Assembly: GCF_003182155.1 (NCBI RefSeq)
Contig: NZ_QGTG01000010.1
Coordinates: forward strand, 62,001-126,000
Reading direction: 5' to 3'
Source: Chitinophaga sp. S165
GTDB lineage: Bacteria; Bacteroidota; Bacteroidia; Chitinophagales; Chitinophagaceae
DNA: 64,000 bases
Positions 35,686-45,960 of the stretch are shown here, piece by piece. Each line of letters starts with the position of its first letter. The stretch's first letter is position 1. The notes under the pieces are model-generated. The model saw only the letters and a list, made by a program, of their open reading frames with translations, was not told the origin of the DNA and ran no database searches. The translations under genes were made by a program, and so were the position numbers.

Positions 35686-38600
35686 ATGTCCCTTTATGCC
35701 AACGCAACCCCGAGAGTTGCCTTTGCCTGTTCTGTACTTTTTATAATGCTTTTGTTAAGCGTTTCTGTTCGTGCGCAATTAAAAGCTGATTTTACGCCAA
35801 GTAAGACCAGTGATTGCGAAAGTCTCATCACTAAATTCGTAGATAATTCTACAGGCAACCCCGTTTCCTGGCAATGGAATTTTGGTAATGGTTTTACCTC
35901 TACAGAGCAGAGCCCCAGCGCTTCTTATACTGCTCCCGGCAACTACACGGTAACACTGACAGTGAAGAACGCCGCAGGCAACACGAGTACTGCTACAAAT
36001 ACTGTTACCGTATGGGGAAAACCTAAACCGGATTTTACCGCCAGCCCCGCCAAAGGTTGTATTCCCTTTGACGTTACATTCACGGATAAATCAAATCCTG
36101 TGAATGGCACTATCTCTGCCTATACCTGGGATTTCGGAGATGGCGCTACCGGTTCAGGCAGTAATCCTGTTCATACTTACAATAACGTCTTGTCCCCCAC
36201 TGTTACGCTCACCATTACCAATAGTAATGGTTGTACGGCATCAAAACAGATCAGCAATATTGTAGATGCGGGTGCTTCCCTGGTAGCCAATTTTACCCCA
36301 TCTGATAAATTCCTTTGTACTGCCCCTGGATCACTGACCGTTACCAATACCTCTACCGGTCCGGGTAACCTTACCTATAAATGGGATTTCGGAGATGGCA
36401 GCACCGCCGCAGGTGCTAACCCTGGCGCACATAAGTATACCGCCAGAGGAGTCTACAAGATAAAATTGACTGTTACCAGCGATAGAGGATGTACTGCTAC
36501 CAAAACATCTGAAGATATCAATGTAGCGAACTTCAAAACAGATTTTCAGCTGCCTGCCAGTATCTGCGAGAACAGTACCGCTACCTTTACCGCCACTAAT
36601 AATCCACTGGCCAACGTTACCTGGAGTGTTGACAAGGGTTCTATCTATGGTTATGGTTCCGACGTGACTGCCACTTACTACCCTGCCGGCGCCGGTACGG
36701 TAAAGGTGACCATGACGGCCGACTACGACAAGTGCCAGGAAAAAGTGACCAAAGATTATGTAGTCAAACCTACGCCTCAGGCCAGTTTTACTACCGATCA
36801 GCAGGCTATCTGTGACGTGCCCGCTACTGTGAAACTGACCAATCAATCGCAGGGTGCTACCAGCTGGAGCTGGGACTTTGGTAACGGACAAACATCTACC
36901 TCGCAGAATCCCACCGTTACTTACAATAGCCTGGGATATTTTAATATAAGACTTACCGCCACCAATGCTTCAGGTTGCTCCAGTACTGCTGAGCATTACG
37001 TGAATGTATTGAAACCGGAGGTCTATGTATCCGCGAATGTTACTGAAGGTTGCGTAGGACTTACACCAACATTCAACGCTTCAGTAAATACCGGCGAAGC
37101 CATCACCAGCTATGAATGGGATTTTGCAGATGGCAGCCCTAAATCGACTGCCCCAACTCCCACACACACGTATAACAAAGAAGGTACATACCCGGTAAAA
37201 CTGACCTATACAACCGCCAATGGTTGTAAAGGAACAGTAGGCCTGTATTACACAAACGCTGTCCGCGTGTATAAAAAACCTACACCTGATTTTTCATCCC
37301 CCGAAGCGCCACAGATCTGTGGTAACAACTGGGTACACTTCAATGGAAAAAGTGACGTAGGCGATACCTGGAGCTGGGAATTTGGTGACTATTCTTATGG
37401 ATCCGGTCAAAACACAGCGCATAGCTACCACGAGCCCGGCACCTATTCAGTGACACTGACCGTTTCAAACAATGGCTGTAGCCAATCAATTACCAAAACA
37501 GCATATATCAAAGCCGTAAACCCGTTCCCCCGCTTTTCTATGCAGAATATAGACTGTGACAACCGGACGGAGATCGGCTTCGATGAACAATCGCTCGGCA
37601 CCATTACCAAATGGACATGGGATTGGGGAGATGGAAAGCAGAACGCATACACGACAAAAACAACTCCTGTTAAGCACAAATATGACCGGACAGGTAATTA
37701 CCTGGTAAGGCTCACCGTTACCGACGGTACCTGTACCAGCACAGACTCCATGAACATTAATGTGTATGCTCCTGCGCCCATTACAATTACCACCGATAAA
37801 TCAACACTGTGCGGCAACGAAACGCTCAAGGCCAGTGTAACGGCTATGGACAGAAGTATATATGGCACCTGGTCTTATACATGGCTATCTTCAGACGGCA
37901 CTCTCCCCGACTGGAATAACAATTATGAAACGGCGACTTTCACCAATATGCAGCCGGGTAAGAATACTATCCGCTTTGTTGGGTATAACCTGCAGGGATG
38001 CCCTGATAGCAGCAATAAGGTAGTTGTAAATGTACACGGGCCTATCGCTAAATTCCTCTCTCCGCCCGTGCTTGAATGCCGGGGCACAGAGCTCACCTTC
38101 AAGGACCAGACAGATATATCCAAAGGAAAACCGATAAAGACATGGAGCTGGGATTTCGGCGATGGCACCCCTGCGAAAGTATTTACCGCACCTCCTTTCA
38201 AATACACGTATAATAAATCCGGTTACTTCTATCCGACATTAACTGTCACCGACCAGGATGGCTGTACCAGTTCCGCTGGTGGTTCCGTACTACAGGTGAA
38301 TGGCCCCAATGCTAATTTTGAACCGAGCGCTTCACTGATACCGCCGGGCGGCGATGTATGGTTCTATAACTACACTACAGAAACTGGCGGGTATCCTACC
38401 TACCAGTGGGACTTTGGCGATAATACTTCTTCTTCGGATGAAAGCCCGTCAAAGAACTATCCTAATAAGGGCATATATACAGTTAAGCTGCTCGTAAAAG
38501 ACGATAACGGGTGCTCTGATAGCGCCAAAAAACAGATCAAGGTTTCCAGTGTCAGTGCAAGCTATACCTTTACTACTTCGTTTGTGAACAATAGTGGTTG

Positions 38601-40566
38601 TCCACCGGTGATAGCCCGTTTTACCAATACGTCCGTGAACGCCACCAGTTCATACTGGGATTTTGGCGATGGCAGTTTCTCTACTATAAGCAATCCTTCC
38701 CATACCTACACGTATGCAGGAAAGTATAAAGTGAAGCTGAAAGTGGTAGGCGACGCCGATACTGAAGATGAGTATGAGGAAATAGTGGAAGTGAAAGGCC
38801 CTTATGCTACTATTGCCACATCATCCAATGGCGGCTGTCTTACAAAAGAGATCGAGTTCAAAGTAACGGCTGCGGCAACTGCTATTAATTTTGCATGGGA
38901 CTTTACAGATGGTATCGTGATGGAAACAACTGATTCTATCATCAAACATACCTTCAAAGATCCTGGTATATATAAACCTCGCCTCATCCTCTCTGACCAG
39001 GCAGGCTGTAAAGGAACTGCCTTCCTCCAGGACCCTATCGTGATAGACAAACTCGATGTAGAACTGGCATCTGTGCCGGAGTTTGTATGTGATGAAGGCT
39101 GGATCAGTTTTGCACCTAAATTCAACAGCTATTCCATTGATGAACTGAAGAAAGAAGCGAAATACAAATGGACATATGAAGCAGGTATGCAGGCTGAAAA
39201 AGATACCACCGGCACTCCTCGTTTTTACCTGGAAAAACCAAAGGCATATAACTTCACGCTGACCACTACCACAGCCTTTGGTTGTATACAAACGGTGAGC
39301 AAAACAGTATATGCCTATCCGAAACCGGTATTGACTGTAAGCGGTCCTCCGCAAGCCTGTCAGGATGCGCCGGTAAGCTTCAGTGCAGCAGTAACAAAGG
39401 TGAATGATGTTACCTGGAAGTGGGATTTCGGCAACGGCAATACCGGCAATGTAAAACAACCAGCCGACCAGACATACAGCAAAACCGGCGCTGCACAAGT
39501 AGTGCTCACTGTTATCAGTAAGGATGGTTGTAGCGATACAGCCCTCCACAATATTAACATCCTGCCTAAACCGGTGATCAATGCCACTGCCACACCTGAA
39601 GTCATATGCCTGGGCAACAGCACTACACTGAATGCCGGTGGTGGTGTTGTTTATCAATGGTCGCCCGCCCTGGACCTGAGCGATGCGACAATATCCAATC
39701 CTGTGGCAGCACCTAAAGAAAGCACTACCTACCAGGTGACCGTAACCGATGCCAATAATTGCAGCAATACAGATGAGGTAAGCATCCGCGTAGCCCAGCC
39801 CTTCAGGATACAGGCCACACCGGATACCATATTGTGCCTGGGACATATACTGCCTTTATGGGTAGTTGGCGCCGATCACTATGTATGGAAAGGAGAAGGA
39901 CTGAACGACGCGAACGTTCCTTATCCGATCGCGACGATCGGTGCTGTGGGCAACTACACGTATGAGGTAACCGGTTACGACGCTGACGGATGTTTTACAC
40001 ACGATACATCATTGTCAGTAGCTGTACACCCTTCGCCTACTGTCAACGCAGGACCTGATCGTGCAGTGATGGCCGGTGTACCTTTCACACTCCGCGGACA
40101 AGGAAGCACGGATATTCTGAACTGGAGCTGGACGCCGCCAGAGTACCTTAGTTGTCCTACCTGCCCGGCACCAGAGGCATTGCCTAACCTGTCCACAAAT
40201 TATACTGTAGAGGTAGAGAACAGTTATGGCTGCAAGGCTACAGATGAAGTGTTCGTAAAGGTAACGTGCGACAAAGGCGCTGTATTCCTGCCAACTGCAT
40301 TTACGCCTAACAGGGATGGACAGAACGAGCGCTTCTATCCTAAAGGGCGTGGTATAAAAGAAGTGAAATGGATGCGTGTTTATGACAGATGGGGCAGCAT
40401 GGTATTTGAAAGAACGCATTTCCCGATTAATAATTCTGCTATAGGCTGGGATGGCACCTGGAAGAACCAGATTGCACCGATCGGTACTTATGTATATGCG
40501 ATGGAGACAATGTGCGAAGACGGTACGACCTTCCTCTTCAGAGGCACTATCACAGTGATCAGATAA
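35686..40566 (+). CDS. Giant PKD-repeat surface protein with type B T9SS sorting domain (paralogue 2)
   Basis: 1626 residues, colinear with the protein at 7017-11903 through the whole length: signal segment ending VRAQ, many PKD domains with WDFGDG-type cores, the same non-PKD Ig-like blocks, and a type B sorting domain (about 1534-1626: LPTAFTPNRDGQNERF, YDRWGSMVFE, GWDGTWKN). About four of five residues are identical in the first 150 aligned by eye, with many synonymous base differences, so the duplication is not recent. The role is likely T9SS-displayed adhesin or stalk. A strong terminator ends the unit. Confidence 0.93.
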   Translation: MSLYANATPRVAFACSVLFIMLLLSVSVRAQLKADFTPSKTSDCESLITKFVDNSTGNPVSWQWNFGNGFTSTEQSPSASYTAPGNYTVTLTVKNAAGNTSTATNTVTVWGKPKPDFTASPAKGCIPFDVTFTDKSNPVNGTISAYTWDFGDGATGSGSNPVHTYNNVLSPTVTLTITNSNGCTASKQISNIVDAGASLVANFTPSDKFLCTAPGSLTVTNTSTGPGNLTYKWDFGDGSTAAGANPGAHKYTARGVYKIKLTVTSDRGCTATKTSEDINVANFKTDFQLPASICENSTATFTATNNPLANVTWSVDKGSIYGYGSDVTATYYPAGAGTVKVTMTADYDKCQEKVTKDYVVKPTPQASFTTDQQAICDVPATVKLTNQSQGATSWSWDFGNGQTSTSQNPTVTYNSLGYFNIRLTATNASGCSSTAEHYVNVLKPEVYVSANVTEGCVGLTPTFNASVNTGEAITSYEWDFADGSPKSTAPTPTHTYNKEGTYPVKLTYTTANGCKGTVGLYYTNAVRVYKKPTPDFSSPEAPQICGNNWVHFNGKSDVGDTWSWEFGDYSYGSGQNTAHSYHEPGTYSVTLTVSNNGCSQSITKTAYIKAVNPFPRFSMQNIDCDNRTEIGFDEQSLGTITKWTWDWGDGKQNAYTTKTTPVKHKYDRTGNYLVRLTVTDGTCTSTDSMNINVYAPAPITITTDKSTLCGNETLKASVTAMDRSIYGTWSYTWLSSDGTLPDWNNNYETATFTNMQPGKNTIRFVGYNLQGCPDSSNKVVVNVHGPIAKFLSPPVLECRGTELTFKDQTDISKGKPIKTWSWDFGDGTPAKVFTAPPFKYTYNKSGYFYPTLTVTDQDGCTSSAGGSVLQVNGPNANFEPSASLIPPGGDVWFYNYTTETGGYPTYQWDFGDNTSSSDESPSKNYPNKGIYTVKLLVKDDNGCSDSAKKQIKVSSVSASYTFTTSFVNNSGCPPVIARFTNTSVNATSSYWDFGDGSFSTISNPSHTYTYAGKYKVKLKVVGDADTEDEYEEIVEVKGPYATIATSSNGGCLTKEIEFKVTAAATAINFAWDFTDGIVMETTDSIIKHTFKDPGIYKPRLILSDQAGCKGTAFLQDPIVIDKLDVELASVPEFVCDEGWISFAPKFNSYSIDELKKEAKYKWTYEAGMQAEKDTTGTPRFYLEKPKAYNFTLTTTTAFGCIQTVSKTVYAYPKPVLTVSGPPQACQDAPVSFSAAVTKVNDVTWKWDFGNGNTGNVKQPADQTYSKTGAAQVVLTVISKDGCSDTALHNINILPKPVINATATPEVICLGNSTTLNAGGGVVYQWSPALDLSDATISNPVAAPKESTTYQVTVTDANNCSNTDEVSIRVAQPFRIQATPDTILCLGHILPLWVVGADHYVWKGEGLNDANVPYPIATIGAVGNYTYEVTGYDADGCFTHDTSLSVAVHPSPTVNAGPDRAVMAGVPFTLRGQGSTDILNWSWTPPEYLSCPTCPAPEALPNLSTNYTVEVENSYGCKATDEVFVKVTCDKGAVFLPTAFTPNRDGQNERFYPKGRGIKEVKWMRVYDRWGSMVFERTHFPINNSAIGWDGTWKNQIAPIGTYVYAMETMCEDGTTFLFRGTITVIR

Positions 40567-40614
40567 CTAATAATACCAGTTAAATCAGGTATTTACTATA
40601 ACATATAAAGATCT

Positions 40615-40655
40615 GAAGCCTTATGAATCGGATGATTTATAAGGCTTCTTTTTTT
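40615..40655 (+). terminator. Intrinsic terminator after PKD paralogue 2
   Basis: A 10-bp stem (40615-40624 with 40639-40648) with possible extension (GAATC with GATTT), followed by a run of seven T. Confidence 0.9.
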
Positions 40656-40754
40656 GAGAATATCTCATATAAATTGACCAAACTTTTCCAGACTATTTTC
40701 ATATGCTTGCACATAACTCATTGATAACTTATCTTGGGGAGCTAAATGTAGCGT

Positions 40755-42824
40755 ATGAAATTCCACGTATTATCCGTGATCGCCTTATTCGTGACCGTGT
40801 TTGCCATTGCGCAGACAAAAGTAGATCTGAAAAATTATAAGCAGACTAATGGCGCAATAGTTACCCGGCAAGGGCAATCACTGGAGATTAACTGGCCTGC
40901 GGGCAATTCACTTAAAGGCAAGGTAGTGTTGGATCTCACTGCTTCACAACCACTCTTCAAAACGATATCGCTCGGTCAGCAACAGATCACCGCAGGTGTA
41001 GATCCTGCATTTGTGATGACCGTTGGTAAAAGAGATCTGCTTTCACAGAATGGCTGGAATATATTTTTTGATAAGGTACCTAACAGGCCATATCAAAGTT
41101 ATCTACTGAGCCTAAAAAAGACATCGGTATCTGTGAGAACGGAAGGAAGCCGTACGATAGCCAGTGTTGGCCCCATTGCGGCAGAGAAGTTTTCCGGCAT
41201 GCTGGAAATTACGTTCTATAATGGAAGTCCGCTATTCAATGTGGCTGCTGTGATCAGCACGGAAGCACCAGCCGACGCTATCGTCTTCGATGCCGGCATG
41301 GTGAGCGCTAAACCCGACTGGCAAAACATTTCATGGATGAACACGGGTGATAGTCTGCAGCAGACAAAGGTCATTTCCAGTGATACTGCGCGCAATCTTG
41401 CTGTGAAGTACAGGGCTATTGCTGCATCAGGAAGACAAGGCGCTATTGCCGTATTTCCTCCTCCTCATCAATACTTCTATCCACTGGATGAAGCTTTCAA
41501 CCTTGACTTCACCTGGTATGGCGATCAATACCGGAAAATGGTGAATGGCTATGGCATTGGCATACGGCAGGAACTACAGGGAGATAAACGCTTCGTGCCC
41601 TGGTTCAATGCGCCTCCCGGTACCAAACAACGTCTTAATTTCTTCTGCCTGCTCAGCCAGGATAATGATGCTGCCGCATTTACTGCACTGAAAACATTTA
41701 CACATAACGATAAGTATGCTGAATTACCTGGCTTCAAGACCATGTCCAGCCATTTCCACAATGAGTTTGTGATGAATGTTATAATGGCTGGCAAGCCTGT
41801 GCCGGAACAGCCTGAGTTCGTAAAGGTCTTCAAGAACCTGGGAGTGGACATTGTACATCTTGCGGAGTTCCATTACACTGCCGATCCCCGTGGTCCTGAT
41901 GAGAAACGCCTGCCGCAGCTGAAAGCACTTTTTGACCTGTGCGAAAAGCAGTCAGACAATAAGTTCCTGCTATTGCCCGGAGAAGAACCTAATGAATTCT
42001 TCGGTGGCCACTGGCTTGACATTTTTCCAAAGCCGGTTTACTGGGTAATGTCCCGCAAGCAGGGCCAGCCTTATGTAGAAGATAAACCTGGTTATGGAAA
42101 AGTATATCATATCGGTAACAAGGAAGAAATGCTGCAACTGCTGAAAGATGAACAGGGACTGGCCTGGACGGCACATCCCCGTACAAAAGGATCAGTGAAT
42201 ACTCCCGACATATATAACCATGAAGCCTTCTTTTTATCTGACCGCTTTATGGGCGCTGCCTGGAAGGCCATGCCGGCAGACCTTTCGCAACCTCGTCTTG
42301 GCAAAAGGGTGCTCGATCTGATGGATGACATGAACAACTGGGGCACAAAAAAGACTGTCATCAGTGAAGCTGACCTGTTCACTATAACACAGCGCAACGA
42401 GATGTATGCACACATGAACGTGAATTATCTCATGCTTGATAAACTGCCTGCTTATAAAGACAGCTGGCTGCCTATCCTCGACGCCATGCAGCACGGGCGC
42501 TTCTTTAGCAGCACAGGCGAAGTATTGATGCCATCACTAAAGGTAAATGGTCATGTTTCGGGCGATAGTCTGCAGCTTCCTGCTAATGGTATTGCGACCA
42601 TCGAGCTCAAACTCAAATGGACCTACCCGATGAATTTCGTTGAGATCATCTCCGGCGACGGTGAGAAAGTATACAGGGAGAAGATAACGTTGACCGATAC
42701 TGAAGCTTTCGGAGAAAAAAGTTTCCGGTTCACCAGCAAACTGGCCGGCCGGAAATGGGTACGTATAGAAGCCTGGGATGTTGCGGCCAATGGCGCATTT
42801 AGCCAGACGTTCTGGTTATTTTGA
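40755..42824 (+). CDS. Exported protein with PHP-like metal-binding motifs
   Basis: 689 residues with a signal peptide (KFHVLSVIALFVTVFAIAQ). The first about 320 residues are beta-rich. The middle carries spaced His/Glu/Asp motifs that resemble PHP-type (CehA/McbA-like) hydrolases: SSHFHNEFVMNV, HLAEFHYTADPRGP, LLPGEEPNEFFGGHW and AWTAHPRTKGS. The C-terminus is a beta-sandwich (MNFVEIISGDGEKVYREK to AFSQTFWLF). A periplasmic phosphodiesterase or other metallohydrolase is plausible; the substrate is unknown. A perfect hairpin separates it from the convergent gene. Confidence 0.65.
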   Translation: MKFHVLSVIALFVTVFAIAQTKVDLKNYKQTNGAIVTRQGQSLEINWPAGNSLKGKVVLDLTASQPLFKTISLGQQQITAGVDPAFVMTVGKRDLLSQNGWNIFFDKVPNRPYQSYLLSLKKTSVSVRTEGSRTIASVGPIAAEKFSGMLEITFYNGSPLFNVAAVISTEAPADAIVFDAGMVSAKPDWQNISWMNTGDSLQQTKVISSDTARNLAVKYRAIAASGRQGAIAVFPPPHQYFYPLDEAFNLDFTWYGDQYRKMVNGYGIGIRQELQGDKRFVPWFNAPPGTKQRLNFFCLLSQDNDAAAFTALKTFTHNDKYAELPGFKTMSSHFHNEFVMNVIMAGKPVPEQPEFVKVFKNLGVDIVHLAEFHYTADPRGPDEKRLPQLKALFDLCEKQSDNKFLLLPGEEPNEFFGGHWLDIFPKPVYWVMSRKQGQPYVEDKPGYGKVYHIGNKEEMLQLLKDEQGLAWTAHPRTKGSVNTPDIYNHEAFFLSDRFMGAAWKAMPADLSQPRLGKRVLDLMDDMNNWGTKKTVISEADLFTITQRNEMYAHMNVNYLMLDKLPAYKDSWLPILDAMQHGRFFSSTGEVLMPSLKVNGHVSGDSLQLPANGIATIELKLKWTYPMNFVEIISGDGEKVYREKITLTDTEAFGEKSFRFTSKLAGRKWVRIEAWDVAANGAFSQTFWLF

Positions 42825-42839
42825 TATCATACTATTATC

Positions 42840-42873
42840 GGTACACTGAAGACTTCTTAGTCTTCAGTGTACC
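42840..42873. terminator. Bidirectional hairpin between convergent genes
   Basis: A perfect 15-bp inverted repeat (42840-42854 with 42859-42873) with a TCTT loop lies 16 nt after one stop and 7 nt from the other. No long T-tract. Confidence 0.75.
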
Positions 42874-42879
42874 ATAATC

Positions 42880-43755
42880 TTACTGAGAGATATTCATCAT
42901 ATTCACATTATCACGACGGGAGGAACTTACTGCAAATCCTTTCCTGTAACCCGGTAGAAAAGTAAATCCTTCCAGCTCATCATTCCGTTCGTCAATATCA
43001 ATCACTTTCACTACCTGCTGTTTACCGGTAGCAATGCTGGCGGCGAGGTCCACATATGTGAATCGCCATTTTCTTCCTTCTATCTGGTTCTGGATAAGTA
43101 CCAACAGTCCGTTGTCAGCCATCCAGTATAGATTCTGCACCCACGGCGAGCAGGTGAACTTCTTATAGAGCACATCCTTATCCGAAGTCTTCTTTGCTTT
43201 TCGTAAAGCAGCAGGATCATATAAACGTACCTCATTCCCTTTGCCGCCATAGTCGGCGGTGGCTACATACCAGTTCTTCTTATATTGAACGTATTCAGGC
43301 CGTGTGCCCTGAATACAGGCGTCATCTTCGATCGTATTGAGCAGGTTACCATCAAGGGTACCGGTCCGCTGCAGTCCATTCCAATCCACGCAATAGATCA
43401 CAGCGCGCCAGCTGGTACCTTCCTTATTAAGCCGGATGCTATTGCCAATAAAAAAAGGTGCATTCCTGCGATAAGCAAAACCTGTAGGATGGTTGATCAC
43501 ATCCGTATCATGTACGGTCAGCTTCATTTCCTTGTTTGCATAAACCAGGCTATCGCCCCGCAAGGCATACTCCCTGATCACGCCTGTTTCCCTGTCTCCA
43601 TACAGAAAGAATTTACCCTCCTGGTAAGAAATACCCTGGCACGCTCCCAAAGAATCGACGGTATAAGCACGCCCGATCTTCATTGCCAGATCAGACTTCG
43701 ATATGGACATCGAAGTACATAACAATGTTGCGATACCTGCAATAATATATCTCAT
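42880..43755 (-). CDS. Exported protein of unknown function, possible beta-propeller
   Basis: 291 residues from the ATG at 43755, where a signal peptide begins (MRYIIAGIATLLCTSMS); an ATG ten codons upstream is less likely. The body has repeated strand-turn segments resembling propeller blades (QGISYQEGKFFLYGDRETG, PTGFAYRRNAPFFIGNS, EYVQYKKNWYVATADYGG, VQNLYWMADNGLLVLIQNQ, ELEGFTFLPGYRKGFAVSS). No family or catalytic motif is recognised. Confidence 0.7.
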   Translation of the reverse strand: MRYIIAGIATLLCTSMSISKSDLAMKIGRAYTVDSLGACQGISYQEGKFFLYGDRETGVIREYALRGDSLVYANKEMKLTVHDTDVINHPTGFAYRRNAPFFIGNSIRLNKEGTSWRAVIYCVDWNGLQRTGTLDGNLLNTIEDDACIQGTRPEYVQYKKNWYVATADYGGKGNEVRLYDPAALRKAKKTSDKDVLYKKFTCSPWVQNLYWMADNGLLVLIQNQIEGRKWRFTYVDLAASIATGKQQVVKVIDIDERNDELEGFTFLPGYRKGFAVSSSRRDNVNMMNISQ

Positions 43756-44196
43756 AGTTAAGTTGTTAAAGAGAGAAAGCTGCATTCATCTTCCCGAACA
43801 TAAAAGCTTTAAATATAGAAATCCCTTTCCGGAATAAAAGCGAGGTTACAAAAACTTAACGTTGCAACTGGAGCCCTGGGCGTCTATCTCGACAAGGGTT
43901 GTGGCACATATCGTTTCCTGTTCATTGATAGCCCTACCTGCCAATAAACAGACACTTTTTCCCGCGGCTAAAATATCTGGAGGGGGCGTTATGCGTCCCC
44001 TCTTGTTATTAATTAATCTCACGTCTTCGATCTGCTTATCTTGATCCTTCCGCAAACAATTTAAACTCCTCCGTGTTTAAAACAGTGGTAGCCAACACCA
44101 ACATAATTCCCTCCCTTTGATCCGCAGTTGAACAATAGCCACAAACCGGCAGTGCCCCGTCATGCCGTTTACTCAAAAAATGTAAAAACGAAAACA
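43756..44196. other. Divergent intergenic region without recognised gene
   Basis: 441 bp between the propeller-like gene and the epoxide hydrolase gene. Two overlapping short open frames on opposite strands (about 43846-44055) were judged non-coding. No promoter at consensus spacing was found. Confidence 0.4.
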
Positions 44197-45489
44197 ATGA
44201 AAACAAGCAAAAAAATCCTGCTAAGTACAATCCTGGCAGGAGCTATTGCCCCCCAGAGCACTAACGTTGATGCGCAGACAACGTCTTCCTCCGGATCCAC
44301 TTCCGTTGAAGAGATCCGGCCCTTCCAGGTACATTTCCCACAGGCAGACCTAGACGATCTACGGCGGCGTGTGCAGGCTACCAAGTGGCCTAAACCCGAA
44401 ACAGTCAGTGATGCGTCACAGGGAGTGCAGTTTGCCACAATGCAGAAACTCGCCGCCTATTGGGCAAAAGACTATGATTGGCGTAAGATCGAAGCTAAGT
44501 TGAACGCCTTACCACAATTCACGACCAATATAGATGGAGTGGATATACATTTTATCCACGTCCGTTCGAAACATAAGAACGCCCTTCCCGTCATCATTAC
44601 GCATGGCTGGCCCGGTTCGATCATCGAACAGATAAAGATCATTGGCCCGCTCACCGATCCAACAGCTTTTGGTGGAACTGCTGAAGACGCTTTCGATGTT
44701 GTTATACCCTCACTTCCCGGTCATGGTTTTTCCGGCAAACCAACAGCCACGGGCTGGGAACCTGTTCACATCGCCAAAGCATGGATCGAACTGATGAAGC
44801 GGCTGGGGTACAAAAAATATGTAGCGCAGGGGGGAGACTGGGGTAATGCTGTTTCAGAAACAATGGCGTTGATAGCTCCTCCGGAATTGGCGGGTATTCA
44901 TACTAACATGCCTGCAACAGTCCCGGCAGCTATTACAAAAGCGTTATCAGCCGGCGTAATGCCTTCTGATCTTTCCGCTGATGAAAAGAATGCATATCAA
45001 CAGCTGGATTACTTCTTTAAAAAGGGCATCGCTTATGCACAGGAGATGGGCCTGCGTCCGCAAACGCTCTACGGAATTGACGATTCCCCTATCGGACTAG
45101 CTGCCTGGATGCTTGATCATGATATTCGCAGTTATGAGCTCATTGCGAGGGTTTTTGATGGAAAGGAAGAAGGACTTACCCGAGACGATATCCTTGATAA
45201 TGTGACCTTGTATTGGCTAACAAATACAGCTATTTCTTCAGCCCGTCTCTATTGGGAAACTTTTCAGATCGCAAAGGGTGGTTTCTTCGATCCGAGGAAT
45301 GTCACCATCCCTGTTGCCGTAAGTGTTTTCCCGGATGAAATATATGCAGCCCCCGAAAACTGGGCGAAACAGGCATATCCGAAACTCATTTATTTTAATA
45401 AAGTCCCTAAGGGTGGACACTTCGCAGCCTGGGAACAGCCTAAAGCATTTAGTGAAGAATTAAGGGCAGCATTTAAATCATTACGCTGA
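44197..45489 (+). CDS. Exported epoxide hydrolase family protein (EHN domain, alpha/beta hydrolase)
   Basis: 430 residues with a signal-like N-terminus (KTSKKILLSTILAGAIAPQ), an epoxide hydrolase N-terminal domain (about 30-140: EIRPFQVHFPQADLDDLRRR) and an alpha/beta hydrolase fold with HGWPGS (from His136), the nucleophile in GGDWGNA (Asp214) and the histidine in GGHFAAWEQP (His408). It is related to juvenile-hormone and microbial epoxide hydrolases. Export is less common for this family. The start is placed at 44197 because the upstream frame begins only at a TTG and is not protein-like. Confidence 0.88.
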   Translation: MKTSKKILLSTILAGAIAPQSTNVDAQTTSSSGSTSVEEIRPFQVHFPQADLDDLRRRVQATKWPKPETVSDASQGVQFATMQKLAAYWAKDYDWRKIEAKLNALPQFTTNIDGVDIHFIHVRSKHKNALPVIITHGWPGSIIEQIKIIGPLTDPTAFGGTAEDAFDVVIPSLPGHGFSGKPTATGWEPVHIAKAWIELMKRLGYKKYVAQGGDWGNAVSETMALIAPPELAGIHTNMPATVPAAITKALSAGVMPSDLSADEKNAYQQLDYFFKKGIAYAQEMGLRPQTLYGIDDSPIGLAAWMLDHDIRSYELIARVFDGKEEGLTRDDILDNVTLYWLTNTAISSARLYWETFQIAKGGFFDPRNVTIPVAVSVFPDEIYAAPENWAKQAYPKLIYFNKVPKGGHFAAWEQPKAFSEELRAAFKSLR

Positions 45490-45626
45490 TAAAAATATTG
45501 AAAGACTTCATTAATATCTTGAAAGATTAAACGGAATCAGATCTTTATCTGGTTTCTTAAATTATCCGTATGAGTCCCGCGCTATATTCGCCAGAACGTT
45601 AGCTATAGAAGCTGAGCGATGTACCA

Positions 45627-45913
45627 TTGAAACATCATTCAAAATACGGTCAAAGACTTTATAAGGAGATTGCTGCGAATCTAAAAAAGCTGGTATCACA
45701 TCTCATCGGGAAAGGCATCTCCATATATGTAAAGACTTTTATAAAGTATATTCTGATATTTTGCGGACACTGTCCGCAAAATTGTATTTCTCTGCAATGA
45801 CAAAAGAAGATCTGTCATTCCTTTGGAGAGTTCACGTGTACAATTCATCTGAAGTTATTCATTGCCAAAGCGATGAACTTCTAGTGTATAAAGTTGAGGA
45901 TGCATATCCATGA
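45627..45913 (+). pseudogene. Decayed DUF1016 (YhcG-type) nuclease gene fragment
   Basis: Two adjacent frames together resemble the N-terminal DUF1016 domain. The first (from 45627) reads KYGQRLYKEIAANLKKLV and GKGISIYV; after a frameshift near 45728-45740 the second reads FYKVYSDILRTLSAKLYFSA, like the FYxxYPxILQTLSAxLSWSH block of YhcG proteins, then runs to a TGA at 45911-45913. The PD-(D/E)xK half is missing. A hairpin (ATTTTGCGGAC with GTCCGCAAAAT, 45758-45782) is part of the coding remnant. No start codon or complete frame survives. Confidence 0.55.
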
Positions 45914-45960
45914 CGTTATTCAACAATTAACTGCATTCTGCTCATAGATGCAAAACTACA

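Noticed and set aside
38821..39846. A 341-residue minus-strand open frame antisense to PKD paralogue 2
   Set aside because: Cys/Ile/Tyr-rich shadow translation with no domain; the sense frame is clearly coding.
43846..44055. Overlapping 60-69 residue open frames on both strands
   Set aside because: No signal, motif or start context; both cannot be real and neither resembles a protein family.
45758..45782. Perfect 11-bp inverted repeat as a terminator or regulatory hairpin
   Set aside because: It falls inside the DUF1016 remnant, in codons for the conserved LRTLSAK block, so it is better explained as coding sequence.
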